Shown here: positions 21,007 through 33,338 of the stretch, piece after piece | How the letters are laid out: each line of letters opens with the position of its first letter | How positions within the stretch are numbered: the stretch's first letter is position 1 | DNA from: Apodospora peruviana | Taxonomy: Eukaryota > Ascomycota > Sordariomycetes > Sordariales > Lasiosphaeriaceae | Assembly (NCBI GenBank): GCA_033439685.1 | Contig: JAUEDM010000002.1 | Coordinates: 1-64,000, forward strand | Direction of reading: 5' to 3' | Length of the DNA: 64,000 nt | Translations under genes and position numbers: made by a program | The notes under the pieces: model-generated | Database searches by the model: none | What the model was told of the DNA's origin: nothing | Seen by the model: only the letters and a program-made list of their open reading frames with translations

Positions 21007-24000
21007 TCAGCGTCCAGCGCCGCCCCATAAGCCCCTGAACCAACCCCCATCCCTGTTCATCAACTCATCCGGCTGCCCATCTTCAACCACCTTCCCCGCA
21101 TCAATAACAACAACCCGGCCACACGACATCGCCATATCCTGCTGATGCGTCACCATCACAACCGTATACCCACCAAATTCTTGTTCCAAAACCTTCCTTA
21201 CCCTCTGCTCTGTTTCGGCGTCGGCGCTGGAGGTGATCTCGTCCAAGAGAAGTATGCCTCCATCAACACCTGTCTTGCGCAGCTTGACACGTCGTCGGAG
21301 CACGGCTCTCGCGAGACTGAAGAGCTGTTTCTGGCCTGCGCTCAGATCGACGGAGCTGACGGGGGCGTCGAGGCCACCTTTGCTCTCTACCAGGGTGTCA
21401 AGGGCAAGGGAGACTAAGACAGCTGTGCATTCCTCGTTTGATGCCAAGTTCCAAGGATCGAGGTTGGTACGGAAGGAGGTACCCCCTGGGAGGAAGACTT
21501 GGTCCTGCGAGGCTGATATGATGCGTTCGCGGAGAGCTGTGTGGTTGACCGTGTTGAGCGGGAGGTTGTCAATTAGGATTCGATGTGATGAGTTGGAACT
21601 GGTAGATTGTGGATCCGCCAGGCGGAGGGCTGTATGGTCGGCTGAGTAGCGTGGGCGACTATCAATCGGGAGTGGGTGTGACGAGGCGCCGGAACTGGTA
21701 TCCAGCGGATCAATGAGGCGGAGGAGGACTGCAAGGATGGAGGATTTACCACTGAAGTCACGGTGTTAGCAAAGATCAACCTTGTAAATGGCAGTGGCAA
21801 GTAACAAACCTTCCAGTCCGTCCACAGATCGCAACCTTTTCCCCCTTTTCAATCACCAACCACACCCCCTTAAGGACTTTATCAGTCCCATTATAGCTCG
21901 CCTCGACATTTTGCATCAGAATCCGTCCGGCATATGGCCAACTCTCTCCAGGAACAAGGGTCCCGTTGTTCTCTTCCTGCTCGGTCTCTTCCTCAAAGCC
22001 CTTGAGGCGGCTGATCGCGCCAAGAGAGGTCTCGAGCCCGGTATACGCGGTGACGATGTTCGTCAGTGTGGTGCCGAGCGTGATCAGGGTGACCAAACCT
22101 GCACCGACATTGCCTGCGTCGGCGGAGCGAAGCTGCGTTGCCAGCACCACGAGAAGGACGGCCACAATAGTCACCAGCACGTTCATTGTCAGTGTTAGCC
22201 ATTGCTGAGCCATGGCCAGCAGGTACAAAGGGCGTTGTGAGTCATCCAGGAGGGCATTGTTGCGGTCTAATTGGTACGGGAACCAGTTGAAAGCTCTGAT
22301 GGTGGGCAGACCGGCGATTGTGTCTAGAAAGTGTGTGCTAAGAGTACATTTGATTGTGTCAGCGAAAAGCAAGTACACTGGCATAGCAATGGTAGGGATG
22401 AAAGATTGGTGCGTACTATAATGGCGACTTTGCCTCGAGGTCCAAGATGCGCAGCCGTTTTGATGTTGGGAGGTACACGCGCTGGACGACCCACAGCAGA
22501 CCTCCAAAGAACGGGTAGCTGATTGCCAGCCAACCTGAGGAAATCGCAATGACGACAGCCTGGCCAGCTGCGGTGGCCAGACAGAAACAGAGGTTGTTGA
22601 CCATACGCGGCAGTTGCGTGTCCAAAATGTTCATGTCCTGGCTGAAGAGGTTCAGGATCTTGCCAACGTCGGTATTGCTCAGAAATTTCAGGGTGCTGTG
22701 CATGGCGGTGTTGATGGCCGCGTGATGAAGATGTGTGCCGCCTAGGCGCACCGCGGTCCGGAGCATGATCAGTCCGGCAGGCAACACACATATGACTGCA
22801 CCTACACCGAGCAGGGCGTAGATGACCATCCAGAAGGCGAATGAGTGTTCTAGTTTAGGTGACACGGAGTCTGCGGACCACATTTTGAGCCAAATAGTAG
22901 GAAAGTTGGAACAGAAACCGAGGCCGACGACAAGAGCAAGGTAGATCACCAGTGGGATGGGTCCGATTGTGGAAACCCAGTGGCGGTAGATCTCTAGATC
23001 GATAGTCGGGGGTGGGATAGGTGTCGTGGACGGAGGTTCTGGTATGTGAGGCCTGATTGACGAGCCCGGAACACGAATCTGCATTGGTGGTGGCGTCGTT
23101 GCTGGCTTTTCTTGCTGAGAGCCGCCAATTTCTATGCCTTCCTTTATTAATTCACTGCACAATTCGCTAACCGGGTCAAATGCACGTCCAATACGGCTGG
23201 TGTGCCCCGAGTAATGCACGATATCGAATTCGCCTTGGTCCGCAATAGTCCCATCTGACGCAAGGCTAACGACGTGGTCGGCGTATGGCAGAAACTTTGT
23301 CGAATGGGTACATATAATTGCTGTGGTGCCACGTCTCCGGATCAGTCCGTCTGGCCCAAAGATTGAGTGGCATACCCGAAGCTGTGTCGAGCCATCAAGC
23401 CCGCTGAACACGTCATCCAGTATCATAATATCGGCATCATGGTAGAGGGCACGTGCCAGTGCGATGCGCTGCCGTTGCCCTCCGCTGAGAGAAACACCTT
23501 TTGTGCCAATGACAGTTCTGTCGCTCGCAGGCAGCTCTCTGAGATCCTGGGCCAACATTGTTGCCTGCATTACTTCCTCGTAACGAGCCGTATCAGAGGA
23601 CGAGAAGCCAACGATATTTTCCGTGATGGAGGCATTGAACAGAAAGGGCACCTGGTCGCAGTAGGCTATCTTGTCTGAACCCAATCTTACGCTGCCTTGA
23701 GCATGAGGAACCTCACCCAGCAGTGCCCGGCACAATGTTGACTTGCCAGATGCAACGGGGCCTACCACAAACGTGATGGACCCACTGGAGGCTTTGGTTA
23801 AGGACAAGTTGATGTTGTGAAGTGTCATTTTCTCGAGTGACCAGCCAAAGCTGGCATTCTGAACAGATATGAAGTCTTCCTGTTTTGTATCTGGGCTTTT
23901 GCCGGTGACTGGGGATTTGCCGCTAGGATGACTGGTTGACTGCAGCAGTCGACCGTTTGTCTGTTCATCCTGGGCCAGGAATACCTTAATCCTTCTAAGA

Positions 24001-25703
24001 CAAGCCACACAGGCGGCGATAATGGGAAGACTCTGCAACACGACCAGCAACGGCGAAGTGAGCAAGGCCAAGAACGACAGCGCGGTGAAAGCACGTGTTT
24101 CGTCCAGAACTTGTGGTCCAAAGGCAAACGCAAGAACGGGTGCCAAGGCTGATGGCAGCTGGCTGAAACCAGCACTGATGCCAACCAGAAGACGAGAACG
24201 CCCGCCGGCGTGGATCTCTTCCTCACGCTCCTGTTGCACCAGAGCAGTAGCGGGTGTGGTCATTCCCGAAACACGCAGGTCCTTGATTTGACCCAGGACG
24301 GACGACGTGACACCGATGCGTGCCTGCACGCGTGTCATCCAGGCGGCTTGATAAGGGACGGCCCGGCGGGAGATGGTAAAGGCCACAGAAAACCCCATGA
24401 AAACGATGACCAGCGGGCCTATGAATGCGAAACCAAGCTCGCGCTGTAGCAGCCATGTGGCCAAGGCAATCTGGATGGCGTTTGCCCAGACCTCGTGAAT
24501 GAGGCGCAGTCCGGTGTAAATGCGTTCAACGTCGGTACCCATCAGCGTGACAGCCGCGGAGTCGCCATCGCCAACATGCCGGATGTTGGCCGTCTTGCGG
24601 TAGATGGAATATATCAGGAAGCCGCGCAACAGAGACTGGAAACGCTCCTGGTAATACCAGTACAGTGCCGTCGAGATGGCAATACCAGAATATGTCAAGA
24701 CGGTTACCGCCACCAGTGCGGATGCTGTGGTCGAGTCTTGATCCCCAGCAGACGAAGAAGTTGCTTTGGAGGTGAGGAAGCGAAGCAGATTCTGCAAGAA
24801 GAAGGGTTGACAGAAAGTGAATCCAATTAGGCACAGGCGAGGAAGGATGGGCAGCAACACGGACCGGACCAGGGGTCTCGAGCTCGCGAGCCACATAACG
24901 AGGCGCCAGGCTGAGGTCTCGGTTGACTCGGCTTTTGGTTCTGGAGTGGGAGGTGAGCTGAATGTGTCCACCGAGATGGCGCGGTCCAAGGGGTAAAGAT
25001 GCGGCATGGTCAAGAGCTCATGGTAGCCCCGCCACAAAAGGGGGTTGAGCCAGGAGTAGAGCCCGAGACTCAAAATGCTGCTTGTCTCTTCCGGACTTTG
25101 GGTACGGTCCCCGTCTCTGATCAAGGCAGTCCAACTTTTTGACCGGGTACTCTCCAGGACCAGAAAGATAAATTCGACGACAACAGTGGCCGTGAACAGG
25201 CCAGTGAAAGCAACATCGTGTCTTGGGCTCGGGGCAGGCCAGAGGAGAGGGGTGCGTGCGACATCGTAGACGAGTGTGAGGAAGAGAAAAGAACAGAGCA
25301 AAATGGACGGGCGACGAGATTTGAAGTGCTCGAGAGGCGAAAGCGTGATGATGAGACAAGCGGCTGCAAAGTCCAGTGCCGTCGATGCCACAAGCCGGTT
25401 GCTAGTGTGCGGATGCCGGATCGCGATGACAAGAAGACCAATTCTCAGGCCGGCGAACGCAATGCTTGCAATCAGCTTGGCGCCCAGGGAGATGACAGAC
25501 GCGCGCAGACCAGTAAGGGCAATCGACGAGCATCGTGAGAGGTACACAACGCGGGGTATAGCGAGAATGACACAAGCAGCGGCGGTGGCAACCGACAGCC
25601 AGAAGAACCACTCGTATTCGATGACGGGAAAGTCAGAAATGCAATCATTGCCGTGGCTTTCGTCATTTGCAAGCCCAAAGGCGACGGTGTCGATGCACGC
25701 CAT
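21007..25703 (-). CDS. ABC transporter, ABCC/MRP subfamily
   Basis: Three exons, complement(21007..21751, 21811..22337, 22417..25703), where the middle exon's last base may be 21810; about 1519 aa. Both junctions restore frame inside conserved sequence (PLY/THFLDTIAGLPTIRAF and GRTG/SGKSS). Order: an N-terminal TMD0-like set of helices, TMD1, NBD1, TMD2, NBD2, the layout of full-length fungal multidrug-resistance-type transporters. NBD1 has Walker A GPVASGKST, signature LSGGQRQRIALARAL and Walker B IMILDDVFSGLD (Asp in place of the catalytic Glu, as usual in ABCC). NBD2 has GRTGSGKS, a variant signature LSAGQKQLFSLARA and ILLLDEITSSAD. NBD1 is therefore predicted to be poorly hydrolytic and NBD2 catalytic. 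It is expected in the plasma or vacuolar membrane, exporting organic anions or metabolites. It is divergently arranged with the FAD oxidase at 26.9 kb and could serve the adjoining polyketide cluster. Confidence 0.93.
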
Positions 25704-26853
25704 TGTTGTTCAACTTAACATCGGACAGGATTCATGAGCCAAAATCGGGGATTGCCCATGGGAGGAGCAAAAGACATGTCAGATATGGGAATTATTTCCG
25801 GTATATCCGTACAAGCAAGTCGATCTATCATCTACCCACCTGCCCGATTGGATGAGCACTGCCCACTGCAACGACATGAAGCAAACATGCATCTCTTATC
25901 GGCTATCACTCGACTTTGCAGGGCGTTAAGGATGCTTGTTGTCAGGACTTGCAATGAGAGACTGATATGCATCCAGCTGGTCTGATCTGAAGATGCAAGG
26001 GACACGGCTCAAGAGGCAGATGTTGATCTGTGTTTAACCCTTATCGTATTCTTTTAGCTATTATCGCCGTCTTGATTCCCCGCACAAGTAGGTGGGCAAG
26101 CACTATCATTGATTGCGGCGCGAAGAAAGAACTTGGAAGCCACCGGAGTGAAGTACGGGATATTTGCATGTGTTACCAGGATACTACGCTGCAACTTGGA
26201 TTCGGTCTTCGTGCTTACGTTATGCTCGCATTTTCTTCCTCAGCTCAGTTTAGTTTAGGAGTTAAGTTACGAGGCTCTACATTCAAGCCGAAAGTTCCTT
26301 GCCTTCTTATTATCCAGATTTGAAACATTAATCCTTAAATGCGTTCTACTCGTAGCCAAGCTACCCAAGGCATGGGGGCTTGCGCACAGACTCGGAGCGG
26401 ACTCTCCTATTCATTCACTCGTATAGTTTGGTGGCTGATGTGTAAGCGTCGGGATGACTCGGATTAGCCAAGGAGCCGAGAGGTCTAGATGTCGAGAGTC
26501 GCGAGACCGGTGAGCTCGACTCAGCTTAAGAACTTTTGATCACATATGCCTCTCTTAATCTCGGCGCTTACAAAAATTCAGAGTCTGACAGACACGGCAG
26601 GACGATATTACCACAAGACATGTCGGTCTGGTGTTTGTGCGTCGTGGCCATGTGTAAGTTGTCATGTGTAAAAATTGCCTTACTAAGTTCAGAGCCGAAG
26701 TCGTACTACTGGATATGTCGTGTGAGTGTAACCAGTCGCAGAGTTGGTATTAACATAAATAGAGCACCGAGCATGCATCCCAACACTTGGTATCCTTGGT
26801 AGAACCATTCTCAGTCGCACAGCCAAAATTCGAACTTCACAGCTCTGAATCTA
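25704..26853. promoter_or_regulatory. Divergent intergenic region between ABC transporter and FAD oxidase
   Basis: 1.15 kb without coding potential, holding the start regions of both genes. A TATA-like CATAAATAG lies at about 26753-26761, roughly 95 bp before the oxidase ATG. Confidence 0.4.
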
Positions 26854-28390
26854 ATGCGTGTATTATTCTTCACTTCCCTTCTCCTCAACATGTCTCAAAC
26901 TACCATAGCAGGGGCTCTCTTGAACGATGCACCAAGTCTCACCGGACTGCTCGATGCCCATCCTGGTCTACGTATCATCACACGCTCCAATGCCGAGTAT
27001 GATGCCCTCCGGCAAGGATTCAACTTTTACAACAACACGACCGAGCCGCTGGCCATCATTCTTCCCGAAGATGAGATCGAACTGGCTGGCGCTGTCAAGT
27101 ACTGCACCTCTTTGACGCCCCATGTGCCGCTCACGGTACGCTCAGGGGGCCATGATATGCACGGGCGGTATATCCTCGAGGGCGCCATTCTTCTCGACGT
27201 CAGCCAGGTCAACCACATCCGCGTGTCTCCAGATCGACAGGCTGTCACCATCGGTCCCGGCGTTCGAGGCTTGGCTCTCCTCCAGGCGCTGGAACCCCAG
27301 GGATTGACGGCTAATGTCGGCTGGTGCGGCCAGGTAGGAGTAACTGGATGGGCCTCCGGTGGTGGTTATGGCGTTGGAGTGGGACTGTGGGGGATGGGAG
27401 TTGACAACATTCTTGGGGCTCGCGTCATCACCCCAGGACCGGGTGCTGGGAAAGTAGTGGACACGGACGATGACCCGGAGCTGCTGTGGGCCATCCGCGG
27501 TGCTGGTCTCGGCAATTTTGGTGTTATCACTGAGCTGCGGTTGAAAGTGCACGAGCGACCGCGGCAGCTTGCCGGCCTTGTGGTGTTTCCTCTGGCCGAA
27601 GCCAGGGAGGTCCTCCTGGACGGACTGCAGAGCCTTCGCGACGAGGGAAAACTTCCAGCCAACTTCAACGCCGAGTTCACCGTGGGTAACACCCCGGGCA
27701 TCGGACCAACAGTGTCGTTCTTATGGTCGTGGATCTGCGAGTCGAATTCCGATGCGAGCGTTGAACGAGGTTGGAAGTTTCACAGGGAGTTTAAGGAGCT
27801 CGGAACAGTTCTACTTGACACCGTAGCCGAGAGTAAGTAATCCTGCCCAGTCCTCGAGCAACTTCAAGTACCTAGGAAAACTGACCGAGACTTCTTTTCC
27901 AGCTACAATGTGCGCTTACCACGAATTCCTAGACCCATTGTTGGCCACGGGCGGCTATCATCACTTCAACTCAGCTGCATCATCACGACTCACCCCGGAA
28001 CTCATCCAAGTTCTTCTTGACAATCCGCCTCCTGAGAAGTATGCCGGTTCCGCCATTCTCTTCCACCACTCGCATCACCAAGCCACAAGGCCTAACCTAC
28101 TTGCCGCGTTCGCCATTCGAGAGGATCACTATCTCTGGGGAGTTAATGGAGCCGCGTTAGTAACATCAACGCCCGAAGAGCAGGAAGAAAGCAGACGGTG
28201 GCCTAACAAGATATACGAGGGGATTGTTGGATCGGGATCCACTTCGGACAAGGGATACTGGAGTTTCTCCAGACCAGAGCATGCTGATGCAGTCAAGTAC
28301 TTTGGAGAGGAGGCTGTGGACAGACTGAGAGTGTTGAAGGAAAAGTACAACCCAGGCAATGCATTGCCACAGGCTTATCCAGTTCTTTAG
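26854..28390 (+). CDS. FAD-dependent oxidase, BBE/GOOX-like (oxidase 1)
   Basis: CDS join(26854..27832, 27903..28390); the intron has GTAAGT...CAG and rejoins as E-TTMCAYHEF. About 488 aa. The FAD-binding PP-loop domain (PCMH type) spans about 55-235, with RSGGHDMHGR supplying the histidine for covalent flavin (His100). WCGQVG (Cys158), 58 residues later, matches the spacing of the second, cysteinyl flavin link in glucooligosaccharide-oxidase-type enzymes. GWASGGGYG and GNFGVITELRL follow, and the BBE C-terminal motif KYNPGNAL closes the protein. The N-terminus MRVLFFTSLLLNM is hydrophobic but short; a second ATG at 26890 gives a cytosolic form. In polyketide pathways such enzymes carry out two-electron oxidations, ring closures or phenol couplings. 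It is one of two BBE oxidases flanking the PKS core. Confidence 0.88.
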
Positions 28391-28978
28391 ACACCTGAGC
28401 AGGTACATAACACATAGATCTCAGGGTAGCACTATTCAGACCGCGTTTTTTTGTAAAGGCGCCAGGTTCTGGTAGCGAGACTGAGAAATGTAACTCATGG
28501 TCTCATCCCGTTGTACACCCGGAGGAACATTTTGCCGTGAACCTGTTCCGAGTTTCTCTTCCACCTACAGCCGTTGAGCTCCTCGGTTGGGTTTCAGCCG
28601 GCGGCTAACAACTTAAATTACGCATCGCGACACCCCAGTCTTAGGACATAACCAAGAGGGGAATGCATTCCAAGCTCCCGCTACCACCAAATAGCCATGC
28701 CCTATCGGGATTCTGAAGTCGAGGAAAAAAGCCGGGAGAGAATGTCACAAACCGCCGCTTGAGGACTTTAGCAGACCAGGTCAGAGTCTTGTCGCTTATT
28801 GATATTCCGTAGTTAGGCGCACGAATGAATGGCAGGGACCCGGAGAACAGGACGAAGCTCTCCACGGCCTTGGGCAAAACAGGGGGGAGCTCTCCTCATA
28901 CTTTAACGGACCAGGTCACCGGAGCCATGTCATAATCACTGGCTTTGTTCGCTGATTACCAGAGGAGATAACACCAAG
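28391..28978. other. Spacer
   Basis: Terminator and promoter region between oxidase 1 and the GH43 gene; no coding signal. Confidence 0.4.
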
Positions 28979-30727
28979 ATGGTCATCATGGACAGCTGGC
29001 TCAAATTCCTCAGTCTCAGTTTGACCCTGATGGGTTTCGCAGGCGCCCAGTCAGCCAACTCAACCTACCTCAATCCGGTCCTACCTGGATGGCACTCGGA
29101 CCCTTCATGTACCCAGGTCAACGGAACATTCTTCTGCGCGACATCTACCTTCATCGCCTTTCCAGGAATACCGATATATGCATCCAAGGACTTGGTCAAC
29201 TGGAAACTTGCCAGCCACGCATGGAATCGAGAGAGCCAGCTTCCAGGCCTCAGCTGGAAGACAGTCGGGCAACAGGAAGGCATGTTTGCACCAACGCTGC
29301 GTTATCATGATGGCCAATTTTATGTGATCTGTGAATATCTCGGCATGGCAGAGGGCATCATTGGCGTCGTCTTCAAGTCCTCAGACCCCTTCAGCGACAA
29401 GGCCTGGAGCGATCCGGTTATTTTCCACCCTACCAAGATCGACCCTGACATATTCTGGGACGACGATGGCAAAGTGTATGTCGCGACGCAAGGCATCATA
29501 CTGCAGGAGCTCAATCTCACGACCGGCAAACTGAGCCAGCCACCTATCAGTCTGTGGAACGGGACAGGCGGCGTCTGGCCCGAGGGACCACACATTTACA
29601 AGAAGGATGGGTGGTACTATCTCATGATCGCCGAGGGAGGCACTGCCACCGATCATTCGATCACCATTGCTCGGTCCCGACGCATCGATGGACCGTATGA
29701 ACCGCACGCCAAGAATCCAATCCTGACGAACCGCGGCACCAACGAGTATTTCCAGACAGTCGGACATGGCGATCTGTTTCAAGACACCAAAGGGAACTGG
29801 TGGGGTATGTGTCTCGCCACTCGATCAGGGCCGGAATATAACATCTACCCCATGGGCCGAGAAGCCGCCCTTTTCCCGGTAACGTGGAAGGAGGGAGAAT
29901 GGCCCGTGTTGCAGCCAGTCCAAGGGCGCATGAGCGGATGGAGTCTGCCACCACCAAGCCGTGAAGGCATCCCAGGAGACGGGCCATTCATCTCGGATCC
30001 GGACGTGTACGACTTTGAGAAGGGAACAGCGATCCCAAGAAATCTCATGTACTGGCGCGTGCCGCGGAACGGGACTTTCTCCGTCACGGCCAAAGGTTTG
30101 CAGGTGGTCCCCAGCAGAAACAATCTGACAGGCACGCCGCAATCGACATCGTCGATTGATCTTAGCGGACAGAGAGGTCTGGCTTTTATTGGCCGCCGAC
30201 AGACCGACACTCTGTTCACTTTCAGTGTTGTTCTTTCCTTCAGTCCACAGGCGACAGGTCAGGAGGCTGGCGTCACCGTGTTCCTCACACAAGTCAACCA
30301 TATTGACCTCGGAGTTGTGCGGCTGAGCTCGGGCTTGGCACTGCGCCTTCGCGCCGAGGGAACCGGGGCGGCGCCGACTTCGAAGTCGGTTCCTGTGCCG
30401 AGCAGCTGGGACAAGATTCGACTGCAGATCCAGGCATCCAATTCGACGCATTATGATCTGTCGGCTATGCCGGCAAGAAATCCAAACGCCAGCATACCTC
30501 TCGGGACGATATCGGCAGGGCTTGTAAGCGGTGGGAATGGGTCATTCGTTGGTAGCCTCCTGGGTGTTTACGCGACCTGCAACGGAGCTGGCACCGGTGT
30601 GGACTGCCCGACAGGAGGAAATGCATGTTTCACGCGCTGGAGATATTATGGCAAAGCGCAGTACATTTCTGCCAGTGAGAAAGTCCAACGAACATATGGA
30701 GAAGATACGCTAATTAGCGAGGTTTAA
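28979..30727 (+). CDS. Secreted glycoside hydrolase family 43 (beta-xylosidase / arabinofuranosidase type)
   Basis: Single exon, 582 aa. The N-terminus has a signal peptide (hydrophobic 8-22, likely cleavage after Ala23). The five-bladed propeller starts with NPVLPGWHSDPSC (catalytic base Asp41), followed by TKIDPDIFWDDDGK (pKa-modulating Asp155), VWPEGPHIYKKDGWYYL (catalytic acid Glu202) and FQTVGHGDLFQ. The C-terminal about 200 residues form a beta-sandwich as in two-domain GH43 beta-xylosidases. Cys pairs near the end (CNGAGTGVDCPTGGNAC) and several N-glycosylation sites agree with secretion. The usual substrates are xylo-oligosaccharides or arabinosyl-decorated hemicellulose; the exact specificity cannot be read from the sequence. 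With the neighbouring pectate lyase it suggests a plant-associated lifestyle. It is not an obvious part of polyketide synthesis. Confidence 0.9.
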   Translation: MVIMDSWLKFLSLSLTLMGFAGAQSANSTYLNPVLPGWHSDPSCTQVNGTFFCATSTFIAFPGIPIYASKDLVNWKLASHAWNRESQLPGLSWKTVGQQEGMFAPTLRYHDGQFYVICEYLGMAEGIIGVVFKSSDPFSDKAWSDPVIFHPTKIDPDIFWDDDGKVYVATQGIILQELNLTTGKLSQPPISLWNGTGGVWPEGPHIYKKDGWYYLMIAEGGTATDHSITIARSRRIDGPYEPHAKNPILTNRGTNEYFQTVGHGDLFQDTKGNWWGMCLATRSGPEYNIYPMGREAALFPVTWKEGEWPVLQPVQGRMSGWSLPPPSREGIPGDGPFISDPDVYDFEKGTAIPRNLMYWRVPRNGTFSVTAKGLQVVPSRNNLTGTPQSTSSIDLSGQRGLAFIGRRQTDTLFTFSVVLSFSPQATGQEAGVTVFLTQVNHIDLGVVRLSSGLALRLRAEGTGAAPTSKSVPVPSSWDKIRLQIQASNSTHYDLSAMPARNPNASIPLGTISAGLVSGGNGSFVGSLLGVYATCNGAGTGVDCPTGGNACFTRWRYYGKAQYISASEKVQRTYGEDTLISEV

Positions 30728-31461
30728 TGTTTTGTACTTGGGCATGCTTGGGAAAAGGTGCGAGGTTTCGTGAGCAATAAACAATCCTAGTTCTAAAACC
30801 CTAACTGTTTTACATGCACTAGTTTTCGCTGTCAAATCAAACGGTAGTTGATGAAGCAGTCCATTGCTTTTCTTTCAGATCAAGGAAGTGTAACCAATTT
30901 CACCTACCCGGAAAATTATGCTCGCTGAGCCATGTTTCAGGCTTTCACCCAATTACGACCAACCTTGAACTCAAGGGACTGGAGCCTTCGAGCAAGGATC
31001 AAAAAGCTCCATGAGCCCTTCGCTACCAGACCTTACTCAGTCCAGTTAGAACATCTCTTATAATCATGTATCCCTAGATCGATCTAAGTGGGCTACATCG
31101 TGTACATCGGTGCTTATGTATTTAGCCATGGTTTAATATACGACTGCTGTCTTGGTATATGTTTGGAGTTGCCGTAGCCGGTTCATCGGGTAATTGCCTT
31201 TGCTTTCGAGATCATTATAGCCAAATATGAACGACATCGGAAATTTAAATGGTCCGGAGATATTTCTCAGCTGCACTACCAGTCATTCATGTTGGTTGGC
31301 TTGCATCTGACATCCATGGAAGAACATGTCGACTTAATACTTATGACCCTCCTCGCCATCGTAAGACACGAACCAAGGACATCACATCTACTTTGTTCAT
31401 ACTGCTAACACGGGTTTTGCCACTGACCGCCGCGTTATTTAAGTCCGCACAAGCATCAGGC
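30728..31461. other. Spacer
   Basis: AT-rich intergenic DNA between GH43 and PL1 genes. No gene is seen. TTATTTAAG at about 31436 may be a TATA-like element of the PL1 gene. Confidence 0.4.
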
Positions 31462-32601
31462 ATGATGAAATTCGCATGCAACCCGGTGCTGGCATGTTTT
31501 CTTTCCCTGGTCCCCGCATTGTCTCGTGCCCTGCCATCCCACAACACTCAAAGGATTGAACGGCAAGAGTCTGAGTATGAACAAGACCTCGCGACATTTG
31601 ATGACGCGTGCAACATCGGCTTCTGTTCCATTAACGGAGCGTGAGTATTCCACCCCCCTGAGAAAGAGTTTCGCCCGTTCTGATCAAAACAGGACAATCG
31701 GAGGCTGGGGAGCAAACTACACAAATGTGTCAACTGTTGAGGAGTTCACTGCCGTTGCGTCAGCTTCAGGAACTGGCGTGATTATCGTGAACGGAGCAAT
31801 TGCTGGCAATGCACAGATTCCTATCGCGTCCAGCAAAACCATTGTGGGAACTCCAGGAAGCTGTAAGTGACATCCGTTCAGTACGATGCGAGATTGGCGT
31901 TTGCTGACACTTCACCAACCTTTGCAGCCTTGGCTGGAATCAGTCTGAACCTCATAGGGATTGGTAATGTGATCATTCGAAACTTGAGAATATCAAATGC
32001 CTCTGCTGCGGCCGGTGACGCAATTACCATACAGCGGTCACGCAGTATCTGGATCGACCACTGCGAGTTTTCATCCGGTTCTCGCATCAGCGTCGTCAAA
32101 GGAAGCGACTACGTCACCGTCACAAACAATCTGTTCCACGATCATGCAGATTCGAGTCCAGCTATCAACGTGGGCGCGTCCGATGAAGACGTCGGCGACG
32201 ACACAGGGAAACTCCACCTGACATTTGCTCGAAACTACTTCAAGAACGTGAAGAGCGCGGTGTCGTTTCGCTTCGGCACTGGACATCTCTTTAACTCGTA
32301 CTATGAGAATGTTGAGGAAGGCATCAACACCAGGATGGGTGCTGATGTTTTGGTGGAGGCAAGCATCTTTTCCAGTGCTCTCGGAAGCGAGTTAAAAGCA
32401 GTTTTTAGCGCCGGGAGCAGCCGAACGGGATCCGCAACTTTGGAACAGGTCGTTCTGGGAAACAGTTCGAGTACAGCACCAGCAGGTTCCATGAGAGCTG
32501 ACAGTGTACCATATCCGTACGACTGGTATATCTGGGAAACCGAGCGTGTCAAGCCAGCTGTTACCCGGTTTGCTGGACAGACTTTGGAGTTTCTTACTTA
32601 G
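31462..32601 (+). CDS. Secreted polysaccharide lyase family 1 (pectate/pectin lyase)
   Basis: Exons join(31462..31640, 31693..31862, 31928..32601), about 340 aa; both introns have GT-AG ends and rejoin in conserved sequence (NGA-TIGGWG and GTPGS-SLAG). A signal peptide (KFACNPVLACFLSLVPALSR) is followed by a short pro-region. The parallel beta-helix shows KTIVGTPG, NVIIRNLRISN, SIWIDHCEFSS, GSDYVTVTNNLFHDH and SFRFGTGHLFNSYYENV, the last containing the conserved Arg of PL1. The WIDH motif is intact. Calcium-binding acidic residues expected in pectate lyases are only partly evident, so pectate versus pectin preference is open. The ATG at 31465 is an alternative start. Confidence 0.88.
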
Positions 32602-33338
32602 CTACACTTTCGTTCAACTTAGCGATCATGGCAAACTAACGTCAAGGACCAACCAACGGTCGTCATGTTAATTTTTAAAAGGACGAAACCAGAACAGGGA
32701 AGACAAAGATAATGTTAAACTTGAAACAATCCTTGGTTTTCGGCCAGCATTGACCCCATGGGAAACCACCAAAGGAAATATCAAGGAAATATTAAAGAAC
32801 GTATTCCACCAACACACTGTCATCCCTCGGATTTCTTGTCCTAGATATGATATTATTCAGATATTGGCTGTAGTGTTTAAGTGGCGCCTCCCGAGTCGTT
32901 GGTACGGAATCAAACGCCAGAATCGGATGTAACAGGCTTACATAAGGGTGGATGACACTGAAAATGCAGTTTAGAGGGTGAACGGGTACCTATTTGGGTG
33001 AGCGACGCCTCGGAGTTTCTAATTACCAGGTATGGTCATGTTTGCATGTCACACAAGAAAATCTCAATCAGGAGTCGCAACGGCTCTCTTACCATACTCG
33101 ATGAACCCAGCTGCACTGGACCAAGTTTGTTTGCAATTGAGCTCTTCACTGGAGCCCTTTTCAATTATTTTCCGCAGTGATTGACCACTGAATCCCTGAT
33201 TTGTTGCCCGCCGTGAGTGGTATCAGCAAAGGTTTCGCCTTCTTTTCATCAAAACTGCCCAAATCCCCCCTTCACCATCCATCCCCAATTCAGCAATCAT
33301 TCCACAAAAATCCAGTCCAATCTCCATTCCGAGCCACC
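32602..33338. other. Spacer
   Basis: No coding potential. The last 140 bp are pyrimidine-rich, as in many fungal promoters, ahead of the MFS start CCACCATG at 33335-33341. Confidence 0.4.

Noticed and set aside
33201..33338. N-terminal extension of the MFS ORF
   Set aside because: The upstream frame lacks an ATG; the CCACCATG at 33335-33341 fits family starts.
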